A model generated the notes under the pieces. That model searched no databases. It was given only the letters and a program-made list of their open reading frames with translations, and had not been told where the DNA came from. From Streptomyces sp. S.PNR 29 (GTDB lineage Bacteria; Actinomycetota; Actinomycetes; Streptomycetales; Streptomycetaceae): DNA of 64,000 nucleotides. Positions 17,594 to 26,008 of the stretch are shown here, one piece after another. The stretch's first letter is position 1. Each line of letters begins with the position of its first letter. The position numbers were made by a program, and so were the translations under genes. Where the stretch lies: NCBI RefSeq assembly GCF_030386795.1, contig NZ_JANUQM010000002.1, positions 806,001-870,000 of the forward strand, read 5' to 3'.

Positions 17594-18064
17594 TCAGCCC
17601 TCCAGCGTCAGCACGACCTCGTCGATCTCCGCGCCCCGGGCGTTGGCGTAGCCCGTGGCTGTCGCGGTGAGCCGGAAGCCGCACTTCCGGAGCACCCGGA
17701 TCGACCCCTCGTTGTCCGCGGCCGCACGCGCGTACAGCGGGCGTTCCGGCACCTCGGTCAGCAAGCCGCGCAGGGCCGCCGTCGCCACGCCCTGCCCCCA
17801 GTACGCCCGGTCCACCCAGTAGGTGACCTCGCGCTCGCCCGGCTCCCCGTACACCGCCGCGCTGCCGACCACGTCACCGTCGGCCAGGATCGTCCGTGCG
17901 ACGGCGTCCGAGGACCGGATCCTCTTCCACTGGGCGTCGAAGGCGTCCCGGTCGGCCGGGTCCTCGGGGACGAAGGCCGCCATGTACTGGGACTCGGGGT
18001 CGTTCATCTGCCGGTAGAAGACAGGCAGGTCGCTGTCGTGCACCTCACGAAGCGCCACTCGCAT
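17594..18064 (-). CDS. GNAT-family N-acetyltransferase (RimJ/RimL-like)
   Basis: 156 residues with the Acetyltransf_3 pattern: LREVHDSDLPVFYRQMNDPE at the N-terminus, GSAAVYGEPGEREVTYWVDRAYWGQG for beta strands 2-4, acetyl-CoA-binding loop WGQGVATAAL and the C-terminal DNEGSIRVLRKCGF. It should transfer an acetyl group to a small molecule or protein N-terminus in the cytoplasm. It follows the IclR gene on the same strand by 3 bases, so the two are likely co-transcribed. Substrate unknown. Confidence 0.8.
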   Translation of the reverse strand: MRVALREVHDSDLPVFYRQMNDPESQYMAAFVPEDPADRDAFDAQWKRIRSSDAVARTILADGDVVGSAAVYGEPGEREVTYWVDRAYWGQGVATAALRGLLTEVPERPLYARAAADNEGSIRVLRKCGFRLTATATGYANARGAEIDEVVLTLEG

Positions 18065-18067
18065 CGA

Positions 18068-18841
18068 TCAAAGCCTCCGGGTCGCCAGGGTCAGTCGGTC
18101 CCGCGCGTCGAACAGCGCGTCCTTCACCATCTGCTCGTGGGCCGGCGTCAGCCGCGCCACCGGCACCGAGCAGCTGATCGCGTCCCGGGCCGGTGTGCGG
18201 TAGGGGATCGCCACGCCGAAGCAGCGCAGCCCCAGCGTGTTCTCCTCGCGGTCCACGGCGAAGCCCTGCTCCCGCACCTGGTGCAGCTCCTCGATGAGCT
18301 TCTCCCGGTCGGTGATCGTGTTCTCGGTGAGCGCGGGCAGCGTCTCCGGCAGCATCTTGCGGACCTGCTCGTCGGAGTACGTGCTCAGCAGCGCCTTGCC
18401 GAGTGACGTGGAGTGCGCGGGGAGGCGGCGGCCGACCCGTGTGAAGGGGCGCAGATAGTGCTGCGACTGGCGGGTGGCCAGGTAGACGACGTTCGTGCCG
18501 TCCAGGCGGGCGAGGTGAATGGTCTCCGTCGTGTCGTCGGAGAGCCGGTCCAGCGTGGGCCGGGCCACGGCGACCACCTCGTCGCCGTCGATGTACGACG
18601 TACCGACCAGCAGCGCCCGTACGCCGATGCCGTACCGTGTGCCCGTCGCGTCCGTCTCCACCCAGCCGAGCTCGACCAGCGTGCGCAGCAGCATGTAGAG
18701 GCTGGATTTCGGATAGCCGACGGCCTCCTGGACCGCCGCGAGGGAGTGCATACCGGGCCGGCCTGCGAAGTACTCCAGCAGCTCAACGGTCCGCACCGCG
18801 GACTTGACCTGCGCCCCACCGCCTGTCTCGCCTGCCGCCAT
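18068..18841 (-). CDS. IclR-family transcriptional regulator
   Basis: 257 residues. An N-terminal winged helix-turn-helix (VKSAVRTVELLEYFAGRPG, SLAAVQEAVGYPKSSLYMLL) precedes the IclR effector-binding domain (about 95-250, with RVGRRLPAHSTSLGKALLS, AVDREENTLGLRCFGVAI). ATG at 18841, after AAGGGG, is preferred over 18904, which would place the start inside the intergenic regulatory region. It is divergent from the semialdehyde dehydrogenase gene, whose upstream DNA holds the motif repeated at 10371-10386. It therefore probably controls the dehydrogenase, itself and the sugar importer, sensing a sugar-acid intermediate. Confidence 0.88.
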   Translation of the reverse strand: MAAGETGGGAQVKSAVRTVELLEYFAGRPGMHSLAAVQEAVGYPKSSLYMLLRTLVELGWVETDATGTRYGIGVRALLVGTSYIDGDEVVAVARPTLDRLSDDTTETIHLARLDGTNVVYLATRQSQHYLRPFTRVGRRLPAHSTSLGKALLSTYSDEQVRKMLPETLPALTENTITDREKLIEELHQVREQGFAVDREENTLGLRCFGVAIPYRTPARDAISCSVPVARLTPAHEQMVKDALFDARDRLTLATRRL

Positions 18842-18914
18842 CGCCCATGACCCCTTCGTTCGACGCGAACCTGGAGATATAGTCTCCGACAGCATATTCA
18901 TCATCAGAGACAGT

Positions 18915-18930
18915 GTTCAGCATATCGAAC
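18915..18930. promoter_or_regulatory. Operator-like motif GTTCAGCATATCGAAC
   Basis: GTTC-N8-GAAC inverted repeat in the 152-bp gap between the divergent iclR-type gene and the dehydrogenase gene, the classic place for an IclR operator. Only two of 19 bases differ from 10369-10388. Confidence 0.65.
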
Positions 18931-18993
18931 GTCCCTGGTGAGTCCGTACGTACTGCGGCATTGCATGCGGCATCAAACGTGGAGGGACCCGCG

Positions 18994-20523
18994 GTGGCAG
19001 CAGCACCAGTCTGGAGTGTCGACCCCCGTACCGGGAAGCAGCGTGAACAGGTTGCGGTGGAGGCCACAGCCCAGGAGGTGGACGCCGCCGTCCGTGCCGC
19101 GCGGGCCGCGCAGGGCGCCCTCGCCGACCGCGGCGTCCGTTCCGCCTTCCTGCGCTCCGCCGCCGACGAGCTCCAGGCGGCCAAGGACTGGCTCGTCGAG
19201 ACCGCCGACGCCGAGACCGCGCTCGGCCCGGTCCGGCTCACCGGTGAGCTCGCCCGCACCTGCTACCAGCTGCGGGCCTTCGCCGACATCGTCGACGAGG
19301 GCGCCTTCCTCGACGTCGTCATCAACCACCCCGACGACACCGCGACCCCGCCGATCCCGGACCTGCGCCGCTACAAGGTGCCCCTCGGAGTCGTCGCCGT
19401 CTACTCGGCCTCGAACTTCCCCTTCGCCTTCTCGGTCGCCGGCGGCGACACCGCCAGCGCTCTCGCGGCCGGCTGCCCCGTCGTCGTCAAGGCCCACCCC
19501 GACCACCCGGCCCTGTCCGAGCTGGTCGCCAAGGTGCTGCGCCGGGCCGCCGCCCGGCACGACATCCCCGAGGGCGTCCTCGGCCTGGTCCACGGCTTCG
19601 AGGCCGGTATCGAGCTGATCAAGCACCCGCTGGTCTCCGCGGCCGGCTTCACCGGCTCGATCCGCGGTGGCCGTGCCCTGTTCGACGCGGCGGCCGCCCG
19701 TCCGGTCCCGATCCCCTTCCACGGCGAGCTGGGCTCCCTGAACCCCGTCGTCGTCACCGAGGCCGCCGCCGCCGAGCGGGCCGAGACGATCGGCGCCGGG
19801 CTGGCCGGTTCGATGACGCTCGGCGTCGGCCAGTTCTGCGTGAAGCCGGGCCTCGTGCTCGCCCCGTCCGGCGACGCGGGCGACCGCCTGCTGAAGTCCC
19901 TGACCGACGCCGTCAGCGACACCGAGGCCGGGGTCCTCCTCGACCACCGCATGCGCGACAACTTCATCGCCGGTGTCGCCGAGCGCGTCGAGCTGCCCGA
20001 CGTGGAGTCCCCGGTGACACCGGGCGCGGGCAGTGAGCACACCGTCAGCGCCGGATTCCTGACCGTGCCGGCGAGCCGGCTGGCCCAGGAGGGCGAGCAC
20101 GACCTGCTCCTGGAGGAGTGCTTCGGGCCGGTCACCGTGGTGGCCCGCTACGAGGACGAGGCCGAGGTGCGGGCCGTGCTGTCCCGGCTGCCGGGCAACC
20201 TCACGGCGACGGTTCAGCTCTCCTCGGACGAGGCGGCCGGCGAGGGCCGGGGTGCGGAACTCGTGCAGGCGCTGACGCCGCTGGCCGGTCGCGTGCTCGT
20301 GAACGGCTGGCCGACCGGCGTCGCGGTCGCCCCGGCCCAGCACCACGGTGGCCCGTACCCCGCCACGACCTCGACGTCCACCTCGGTCGGCGGCACGGCG
20401 ATCGAGCGGTGGCTGCGGCCCGTGGTGTACCAGAGCACGCCGGAGGCGCTGCTTCCCGCGGAACTCCGGGACGACAACCCGCTGGGGCTGCCCCGCCGTT
20501 TCAACGGGCGTCTTGAGCGCTGA
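18994..20523 (+). CDS. Alpha-ketoglutarate semialdehyde dehydrogenase
   Basis: 509-residue NAD(P)-dependent aldehyde dehydrogenase. It fits the 2,5-dioxovalerate dehydrogenase group that ends the non-phosphorylating L-arabinose, D-xylose and sugar-diacid pathways, producing 2-oxoglutarate. Typical segments are VYSASNFPFAFSVAGGDTAS (cofactor loop), GFTGSIRGGRALFDAAA, catalytic Glu in FHGELGSLNPVV and catalytic Cys in TLGVGQFCVKPGLV. GTG at 18994 after GGAGGG is chosen; a frame-open GTG at 18913 overlaps the operator motif. The dehydratase and aldolase steps of such a pathway are not in the window. The divergent IclR gene is the likely regulator. Confidence 0.85.
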   Translation: MAAAPVWSVDPRTGKQREQVAVEATAQEVDAAVRAARAAQGALADRGVRSAFLRSAADELQAAKDWLVETADAETALGPVRLTGELARTCYQLRAFADIVDEGAFLDVVINHPDDTATPPIPDLRRYKVPLGVVAVYSASNFPFAFSVAGGDTASALAAGCPVVVKAHPDHPALSELVAKVLRRAAARHDIPEGVLGLVHGFEAGIELIKHPLVSAAGFTGSIRGGRALFDAAAARPVPIPFHGELGSLNPVVVTEAAAAERAETIGAGLAGSMTLGVGQFCVKPGLVLAPSGDAGDRLLKSLTDAVSDTEAGVLLDHRMRDNFIAGVAERVELPDVESPVTPGAGSEHTVSAGFLTVPASRLAQEGEHDLLLEECFGPVTVVARYEDEAEVRAVLSRLPGNLTATVQLSSDEAAGEGRGAELVQALTPLAGRVLVNGWPTGVAVAPAQHHGGPYPATTSTSTSVGGTAIERWLRPVVYQSTPEALLPAELRDDNPLGLPRRFNGRLER

Positions 20524-20578
20524 GCTCCGACGCGGACGAACACCACACGGAGACAAGGGAAACCGGGAGACTTTGGTC

Positions 20579-21187
20579 ATGGACATGAAACTCCCCGAAC
20601 TCCCGTTTCCCCTCCGCAGCTACGGCCCGGACGGGCACTGGTCCTACGAGGACGGCGTCCTCACCGGCTGGGCGGGCCCTCGGCAGGACCGGTTCGTCCC
20701 GCCCACCGGTGAGGCGCTGGACCCCGCCTCCGACGCGCCGCGGCTGCTGGGGGCGCCCGAAGGGGACTTCCAGCTGATCGCCCGGGTCACCGTCGGATTC
20801 GCCGGGGCCTTCGACGCCGGGGTCCTCTACGTCCATGTCGGCGAGCGGGCCTGGGCCAAGCTCTGCCTGGAGTACTCCCCGGCCGTGCCCACCGTCTGCA
20901 CGGTGGTCACCCGGGGACACTCCGACGACGCCAACTCCTTCACGGTAGACGGCAGTTCGGTCTGGCTGCGGGTGAGCCGCACCGGCCGTGCCTTCGCCTT
21001 CCACGCCTCCCGCGACGGCGAGCGCTGGACCTTCGTGCGCCTCTTCACCCTCGGGGAGGAGAAGGAGAGCGGGGCCGCCCTGGTCGGCTTCATGACCCAG
21101 TCGCCCATGGGGGAGGGCTGCGTGGTCACGTACGACCACATCGAGTTCCGGCCGGACTGGCCGAAGGATCTGAGGGACGGCAGCTGA
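20579..21187 (+). CDS. DUF1349-family protein
   Basis: 202 residues resembling DUF1349 proteins, which have a concanavalin-like beta-sandwich fold. Recognisable parts are FQLIARVTVGFAGAFDAGVLYVHVGE, WAKLCLEYSPAVPTVCTVVTRG, DDANSF and the closing GFMTQSPMGEGCVVTYDHIEF. No signal peptide, so it is probably cytoplasmic. It starts 55 bases after the dehydrogenase stop and may be co-transcribed with it, which points to a role in sugar handling. The molecular function of the family is not established. Confidence 0.75.
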   Translation: MDMKLPELPFPLRSYGPDGHWSYEDGVLTGWAGPRQDRFVPPTGEALDPASDAPRLLGAPEGDFQLIARVTVGFAGAFDAGVLYVHVGERAWAKLCLEYSPAVPTVCTVVTRGHSDDANSFTVDGSSVWLRVSRTGRAFAFHASRDGERWTFVRLFTLGEEKESGAALVGFMTQSPMGEGCVVTYDHIEFRPDWPKDLRDGS

Positions 21188-21190
21188 GGG

Positions 21191-22570
21191 TCAGGCCACG
21201 GTCCGGCGGAGCCTCGCGGTCGCGGTGGCCGTGGCCGCGAACAGCGCGGCGCTGATCGCCAGGCACATCCGCATACCGGCCTCGAACCCGTCGGCGACCA
21301 GCGATCCGAACACGGCGATCCCCAGCCCGCCGGCCACCTGCCGCGCCGCGTTGAGCACGCCCGCCGCCAGCCCCGCCCGCTCGGCCGGCACCGCGTCCAT
21401 CATCGCGGCCGTCAGCGGCGGGACCGTCAGGGCGCAGCCGACGGCCATCGGTACGAGGAGGGCGGCCACGGCATCCGGCGACGTTCCGCCGTCGACGTAC
21501 AGCAGCCCCAGCAGCCCGGCCGCGGCGAGCACCTGCCCGGCCAGCATCGGCAGCCGAGGTCCGTACCGCCCCGCCAGCTTGCCCGACACGAGGTTGGTGA
21601 CGCCGATCAGCCCGCTCATCGGCAGGAACACCAAGCCGGCGTACAGCGCCGAGCGCCCCTGCACCTGCTGGAAGAAGAGGGAGAAGAGGAACACCACGCC
21701 GTAGAAGGCCACGCTGCACGCCGCCCCCGCCGCGACCGCGACGGACACGTTCCGGCTGCGGAAGAGACCGAGGGGGACCACCGGGTGCGCCTGCCGTGCC
21801 TCGATCCGGAGGAACAGCGCCGCCGCCACGACCGCGACCGCCGATGCCACGAGGCCGGTCGTGCCGCCCTCGATCACCGCGAACGTCAGCGCCGTGAGGG
21901 CGACGATCGCCGTCAGCTGCCCGGGCAGGTCCAGCGGGGCCGGGCGCCGCTGCGAGCGCGGGGCCCGTACCAGCAGCGCGAGCGCCACCGCCCCGACCGG
22001 CAGGTTGATGAAGAAGATGCCCCGCCAGTCCCAGGCCGTCGTCAGCGCGCCGCCCGCCACCGGACCCAGCGCCACCGCCACCGAGCCGCCCGCCGCCCAC
22101 GCGGCCACCGCGCGCGCCCGGCGGGCGGGATCCGCGTACGCCTGCCGCACCAGCGCCAGCGAGGCCGGCAGCACCACGGCGGCCGCGACCCCCTGCACCA
22201 CCCGTGCGCCGATCAGCGCCGGGAGGTTCGGGGCCAGCCCGCAGGCCGCCGAGGCGAGCGTGAACACCGTGATGCCGAGGGCGTACGCGCGGCTCGCCCC
22301 GGCCCGGTCCGAGAAGGCGCCCGTGGACAGCATCAGCGCGGCGAAGGCGAGCGTGTAGGCGTCCACCACCCACTGCAGGCCGGACATCCCGCCGCCGAGC
22401 GAGCCGCCGATCGCGGGCAGGGCCACGTTCACGACGGACGCGTCGAGGGTGATCAGCGCGAAGCCGAGCAGGGCGGCGGTGAGGGTGAGCGCGGGGGAGG
22501 GGCTCTTGGGTACCGATGCCCCGCCGATTCCGGCGAGTTGGTCGTCTCGCGTCAGGTGATTCGTCGACAT
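21191..22570 (-). CDS. MFS drug exporter, DHA2/EmrB-QacA family
   Basis: 459-residue proton antiporter of the major facilitator superfamily with about 14 helices. It has the DHA2 motif LDASVVNVALPAIGGSLGGG in helix 1, motif A-like GAFSDRAGASRAYALG, and motif C-like segment ALGPVAGGALTTAWDWRGIFFINLP. ATG at 22570 (MSTNHLTRDDQL) is chosen; the upstream open frame would overlap the divergent regulator. The 70-bp gap to the GlxA-type regulator gene suggests that the regulator controls it. Substrate unknown; toxic organic compounds are typical. Confidence 0.85.
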   Translation of the reverse strand: MSTNHLTRDDQLAGIGGASVPKSPSPALTLTAALLGFALITLDASVVNVALPAIGGSLGGGMSGLQWVVDAYTLAFAALMLSTGAFSDRAGASRAYALGITVFTLASAACGLAPNLPALIGARVVQGVAAAVVLPASLALVRQAYADPARRARAVAAWAAGGSVAVALGPVAGGALTTAWDWRGIFFINLPVGAVALALLVRAPRSQRRPAPLDLPGQLTAIVALTALTFAVIEGGTTGLVASAVAVVAAALFLRIEARQAHPVVPLGLFRSRNVSVAVAAGAACSVAFYGVVFLFSLFFQQVQGRSALYAGLVFLPMSGLIGVTNLVSGKLAGRYGPRLPMLAGQVLAAAGLLGLLYVDGGTSPDAVAALLVPMAVGCALTVPPLTAAMMDAVPAERAGLAAGVLNAARQVAGGLGIAVFGSLVADGFEAGMRMCLAISAALFAATATATARLRRTVA

Positions 22571-22640
22571 GCGTCCATGCTGCGGATCGTCTGCCGCGTA
22601 CAGTAGTGGCTCGAATGCCATGCATCCGGAGGTTCTGGCC

Positions 22641-23645
22641 ATGCTGAGCAAGCCGAGGAAGCGGACACCGCACCGCGTCGCCGTCGTCGCGCCCTCGCCC
22701 GTGTCGATGTTCAACCTCGCCATCCCCGAGCTGCTCTTCGCGAAGGTCGAGGTCGGCGGCGCCCCCGGCTACGAGGTCACCGTCTGCACCCCGGAGCCCG
22801 GCCCGGTCGCCACGACCGGCGGCCTGGACCTCCACGTGGGCCGCGGACTGGACGTCCTGGATGGCGCCGACACCGTGCTCGTCGCGGGCACCGGCGAGCG
22901 GTACGCGCCGGATCCGCGCACCGTCGCCGCCGTACGCGCGGCGGCCGCCGCCGGCCGCCGTATCGCCTCCATCTGCAGCGGCGCCTTCGTGCTGGCCGAG
23001 GCGGGCCTGCTGGACGGCCGCAGCGCCACGACGTACTGGGAGCTGGCGGAGGAGCTGCGGGACCGCTACCCGGCGCTCGACCTGCAAGGTGACGTGCTGT
23101 ACGTGCAGGACGGCCAGGTGCTGACCTCCTCCGGCTACGCCGCCGGTATCGACATGTGCCTGCACATGATCCGCACCGACTACGGTGCCGCCGTCGCCAA
23201 CCAGGTCGCCCGGCTCGCCCTCGTCGCGCCCGTACGGCCGGGCGGCCAGACCCAGTTCACCCAGACCCCGCTGCCGCCCGAGCGCGGCACCGCCTGCGCC
23301 GACACCCGCGGCTGGGCCATGCGCAACCTCGACAAGCCCCTCACCCTCACCGACCTGGCCCGGCACGCGGGCGTCAGCGTCCGCACCCTCACCCGCCGCT
23401 TCCACGCCGAGAGCGGGGTCAGCCCCCTGCAGTGGCTGCTGCACCAGCGCATCGAGCGCGCCAAGGAACTCCTGGAGACCACCGGCCTCCCCATGGACCA
23501 GGTCGCCCGCGCCAGCGGACTCGGCACCGCCGACTCCCTGCGCGCCCACCTGGTCCGCCGCACCGGCCTCACCCCCAGCGCCTACCGCGCCCAGTTCACC
23601 CGCCTCGCAAGCGGGGCGGCCCCCGGCGCGTCCTCCCTCGCGTGA
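22641..23645 (+). CDS. GlxA-family transcriptional regulator (DJ-1/PfpI plus AraC domains)
   Basis: 334 residues. The N-terminal DJ-1/PfpI-like domain (about 1-175) has the nucleophile-elbow segment RIASICSGAFVLAEAGLLDG and pairs with a C-terminal AraC DNA-binding domain carrying two helix-turn-helix units (LTDLARHAGVSVRTLTRRFH and MDQVARASGLGTADSLRAHL). ATG at 22641 has GGAGG 8 bases upstream. It is divergent from the MFS exporter, which it may regulate. Its stop overlaps the start of the broken acetyltransferase gene (GTGA, 23642-23645). GlxA itself controls development in Streptomyces, but this is one of many paralogues. Confidence 0.85.
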   Translation: MLSKPRKRTPHRVAVVAPSPVSMFNLAIPELLFAKVEVGGAPGYEVTVCTPEPGPVATTGGLDLHVGRGLDVLDGADTVLVAGTGERYAPDPRTVAAVRAAAAAGRRIASICSGAFVLAEAGLLDGRSATTYWELAEELRDRYPALDLQGDVLYVQDGQVLTSSGYAAGIDMCLHMIRTDYGAAVANQVARLALVAPVRPGGQTQFTQTPLPPERGTACADTRGWAMRNLDKPLTLTDLARHAGVSVRTLTRRFHAESGVSPLQWLLHQRIERAKELLETTGLPMDQVARASGLGTADSLRAHLVRRTGLTPSAYRAQFTRLASGAAPGASSLA

Positions 23646-24000
23646 TCGACGAACGCGTGACCGGCAACCGAGTGATCCGCGCCGCTCTGCCCGCCGAGGA
23701 GGAGACCATCGCCGCCCTGCACGCGCGGGCCCGGGCGACGTACTGCCCGGACGGCCTCCCCGACGACGGCACCGACTGGCTCGCCGCCTGGAGCATGGCC
23801 ATCGCGCGGCCGGACGGGCACGTGCCGTGCGTCGTCGATCGGGGCCGCATCATCGGCCGTGGCGGGCCGACGGCAGGCGGACGGCCGTCCTCGACGTGCA
23901 TGTGGACAACCGGCGGGCGCAGGCCTTCTACGCCCGGCAGGGCTGGGTCCCGGGCCCCGAGCACCCGCCCGCCGAGGAGGACCACCACCGGCGGGAATGA
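23642..24000 (+). pseudogene. Broken GNAT acetyltransferase gene
   Basis: The first part (GTG 23642, frame 2) reads as a GNAT N-terminus: VIRAALPAEEETIAALHARA, then VPCVVDRGRIIG. The C-terminal GNAT part, TAVLDVHVDNRRAQAFYARQ followed by GWVPGP, is in a different frame and ends at 23998-24000. Between them the strands and the acetyl-CoA-binding Q/RxxGxG/A loop are missing, so an internal deletion with frameshift near 23850-23890 removed the active core. The frame-2 reading runs on without sense into the next gene. It was coupled to the regulator gene before it. Confidence 0.7.
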
Positions 24001-24070
24001 AGCCGACCGCTTGAATGTTCACGTACCAGCCGGAGAGAGTCTCCGTGCCCGTACGACCTGGAGAAGAGCC

Positions 24071-24790
24071 GTGACCCTGCGCGTCGAGATCTGGTCCGAC
24101 ATCGCATGTCCCTGGTGCTACGTGGGCAAGGCCCGCTTCGAGAAGGCGCTCGCCGCCTTCCCGCACCGCGACCAGGTCGAGGTGGTGCACCGGTCGTTCG
24201 AGCTGGACCCGGGCCGCGCCAAGGACGACATCCAGCCGGTCGTCGCGATGCTCACGAAGAAGTACGGCATGAGCGAGGCGCAGGCCGAGGCCGGTGAGGA
24301 CAACCTGGGCGCCCAGGCCGCCGCCGAGGGCCTCGCGTACCGCACCCGGGGCCGTGACCACGGCAGCACCTTCGACATGCACCGCCTGCTCCACTTCGCC
24401 AAGGAGCAGGGGAGGCAGGAGGAGCTGCTCGACCTGCTGTACGCGGCGAACTTCGCCGAGGAGCGCTCCGTCTTCAACGACGACGAGCGGCTCGTGGAGC
24501 TGGCCGCCGCCGCCGGACTCGACGCGGACCGCGCCCGCAAGGTGCTCGGCGACCCGGCCGCGTACGCCGACGAGGTGCGCGCCGACGAGCGCGAGGCCGC
24601 GCAGCTCGGCGCCCGGGGCGTGCCCTTCTTCGTCCTCGACCGGACCTACGGCGTCTCCGGTGCCCAGCCCACCGAGGTCTTCGCGCAGGCGCTGAGCCAG
24701 GCGTGGGGCGAACGGTCGCCGCTGACACTGATCCAGGACGGTGACGCGGACGCGTGCGGACCGGACGGGTGCGCGGTGCCGCAGCGCTGA
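24071..24790 (+). CDS. DsbA-family oxidoreductase, FrnE-like
   Basis: 239-residue thioredoxin-fold protein with the helical insertion of the DsbA/FrnE group. The active site is C13-P-W-C16 (DIACPWCYVGKARFEKAL); the cis-Pro loop is ARGVPFFVLDRTYGVSGAQP. A C-terminal Cys pair (DACGPDGC) resembles the second redox motif of FrnE-like proteins. No signal peptide, so it acts in the cytoplasm, probably as a disulfide oxidoreductase/isomerase in redox stress. GTG at 24071 follows GGAGAA. It is downstream of a decayed acetyltransferase and has its own 70-bp upstream gap. Confidence 0.85.
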   Translation: MTLRVEIWSDIACPWCYVGKARFEKALAAFPHRDQVEVVHRSFELDPGRAKDDIQPVVAMLTKKYGMSEAQAEAGEDNLGAQAAAEGLAYRTRGRDHGSTFDMHRLLHFAKEQGRQEELLDLLYAANFAEERSVFNDDERLVELAAAAGLDADRARKVLGDPAAYADEVRADEREAAQLGARGVPFFVLDRTYGVSGAQPTEVFAQALSQAWGERSPLTLIQDGDADACGPDGCAVPQR

Positions 24791-24889
24791 GCGGATGCGC
24801 AGGTCAGGGGCGATATATAAGCGCTCCTTCGCGTATCGACGTAGAAATGCGCAATGGACGGGGAGGTCTCCGGGCCTCAGAGTGGACCC

Positions 24890-25939
24890 ATGGAGACCTT
24901 CGAGACCCTCGTCCGTGCCGAGTTCGCCCCGAAGAACACCTATCTGAACACCGCGAGCAAGGGGCTTCTCCCCGCTCGCACCGTGGACGCCGTGCGTGCC
25001 GCCCTGGAGCGGGCCGCCGCCGGGCAGCACACCGACATGTTCGCGGACGTCGAGGCGGCCCGGGCCTCCTTCGCCCGCCTGACCGGGGTGCCCGTCAGCA
25101 GGGTGGCGGCCGGCGCCTCGGTCGCCGTGTACAGCGGGCTGATCGCCGCGTCCCTGCCCGAGGGCGCCGAAGTCATCACCGCCGAGGGCGACTTCAGCTC
25201 CGTGGTGAACCCCTTCCACGTCCGCGGCGACCTCAAGGTGCGCGCCGTGCCGCTGGAGCGGATCGCCGAGTCGGTGCGGCCCGGCACCGCGCTGGTCGCC
25301 GTCAGCGCCGCCCAGTCGGCCGACGGCCGGATCGCCGACCTGCCCGCGATCCGCGCGGCGGCGCGCGAGCACGGCGCGCGTACCTACGTCGACGCCTCCC
25401 AGGCCGCCGGCTGGCTGGACCTGGACGCGGGCGTGTACGACTACACCGCCGCCGTCGCCTACAAGTGGCTCCTGTCCCCGCACGGGGTGGCCTTCCTGAC
25501 CGTCCCCGAGGACTTCGGCGGGCTCACCCCGCTGTTCGCCGGCTGGGTGTCCGGGGAGCGTCCCTGGGACGCCTGCTACGGCCCCGTCGAGGAACTCGCC
25601 CACTCCGCACGGCGGTTCGACGAGAGCCCCGCCCTCTTCGGCTACGCCGGCGCCCGCCACTCCCTGGCCCTGCTGGAGGAGCTCGGCGTCGACGCCGTAC
25701 GCGCCCATGACCTCGCCCTTGCCGACCGCTTCCGCGCGGGGCTCGCGGAGCTCGGCCACACACCCGTGTCCGCACCCGGCTCGGCGATCGTCTCCGTGCC
25801 CGGACTCGGCGACCGTCAGCCCGAGTTGAGCAGGGCCGGGATCGAGCTGTCCGACCGCGCGGGCAATCTGCGGGCGGCCTTCCACCTCTACAACACCCCG
25901 GCCGACGTCGACCGACTGCTGGACGTGCTGTCCGGCTGA
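24890..25939 (+). CDS. Class V aminotransferase (cysteine desulfurase-like fold)
   Basis: 349-residue PLP enzyme of fold type I. The conserved parts are NTASKGLLPARTVDAV at the start, LVAVSAAQSADGRIADLPAI, the Asp-bearing YVDASQAAGWLDLD and the PLP lysine in AAVAYKWLLSPHGVAFL. The active-site cysteine loop of true cysteine desulfurases is not seen, so it is more likely an aminotransferase or lyase of small amino acids. ATG at 24890 (METFETLVRAEF) matches the family; ATG 24854 would add 12 residues, and a GGGGAGG lies between the two. An AT-rich TATATAA at about 24812 may be part of its promoter. It ends at a strong terminator. Confidence 0.78.
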   Translation: METFETLVRAEFAPKNTYLNTASKGLLPARTVDAVRAALERAAAGQHTDMFADVEAARASFARLTGVPVSRVAAGASVAVYSGLIAASLPEGAEVITAEGDFSSVVNPFHVRGDLKVRAVPLERIAESVRPGTALVAVSAAQSADGRIADLPAIRAAAREHGARTYVDASQAAGWLDLDAGVYDYTAAVAYKWLLSPHGVAFLTVPEDFGGLTPLFAGWVSGERPWDACYGPVEELAHSARRFDESPALFGYAGARHSLALLEELGVDAVRAHDLALADRFRAGLAELGHTPVSAPGSAIVSVPGLGDRQPELSRAGIELSDRAGNLRAAFHLYNTPADVDRLLDVLSG

Positions 25940-25946
25940 CCACACG

Positions 25947-25990
25947 ACCGGGCGGGGCCTCCTGTCCCACACAAGGAGGCCCCGCCCGGT
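25947..25990. terminator. Strong bidirectional hairpin terminator
   Basis: Perfect 17-bp stem (25947-25963 with 25974-25990), 10-base loop, 8 bases after the aminotransferase stop. It lies between that gene and the convergent ectD. Confidence 0.85.
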
Positions 25991-26008
25991 CTGATGTCAC
26001 GCGATCAC

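Noticed and set aside
24890..25939. Cysteine desulfurase (IscS/SufS)
   Set aside because: No clear active-site cysteine loop and no Fe-S cluster genes nearby.
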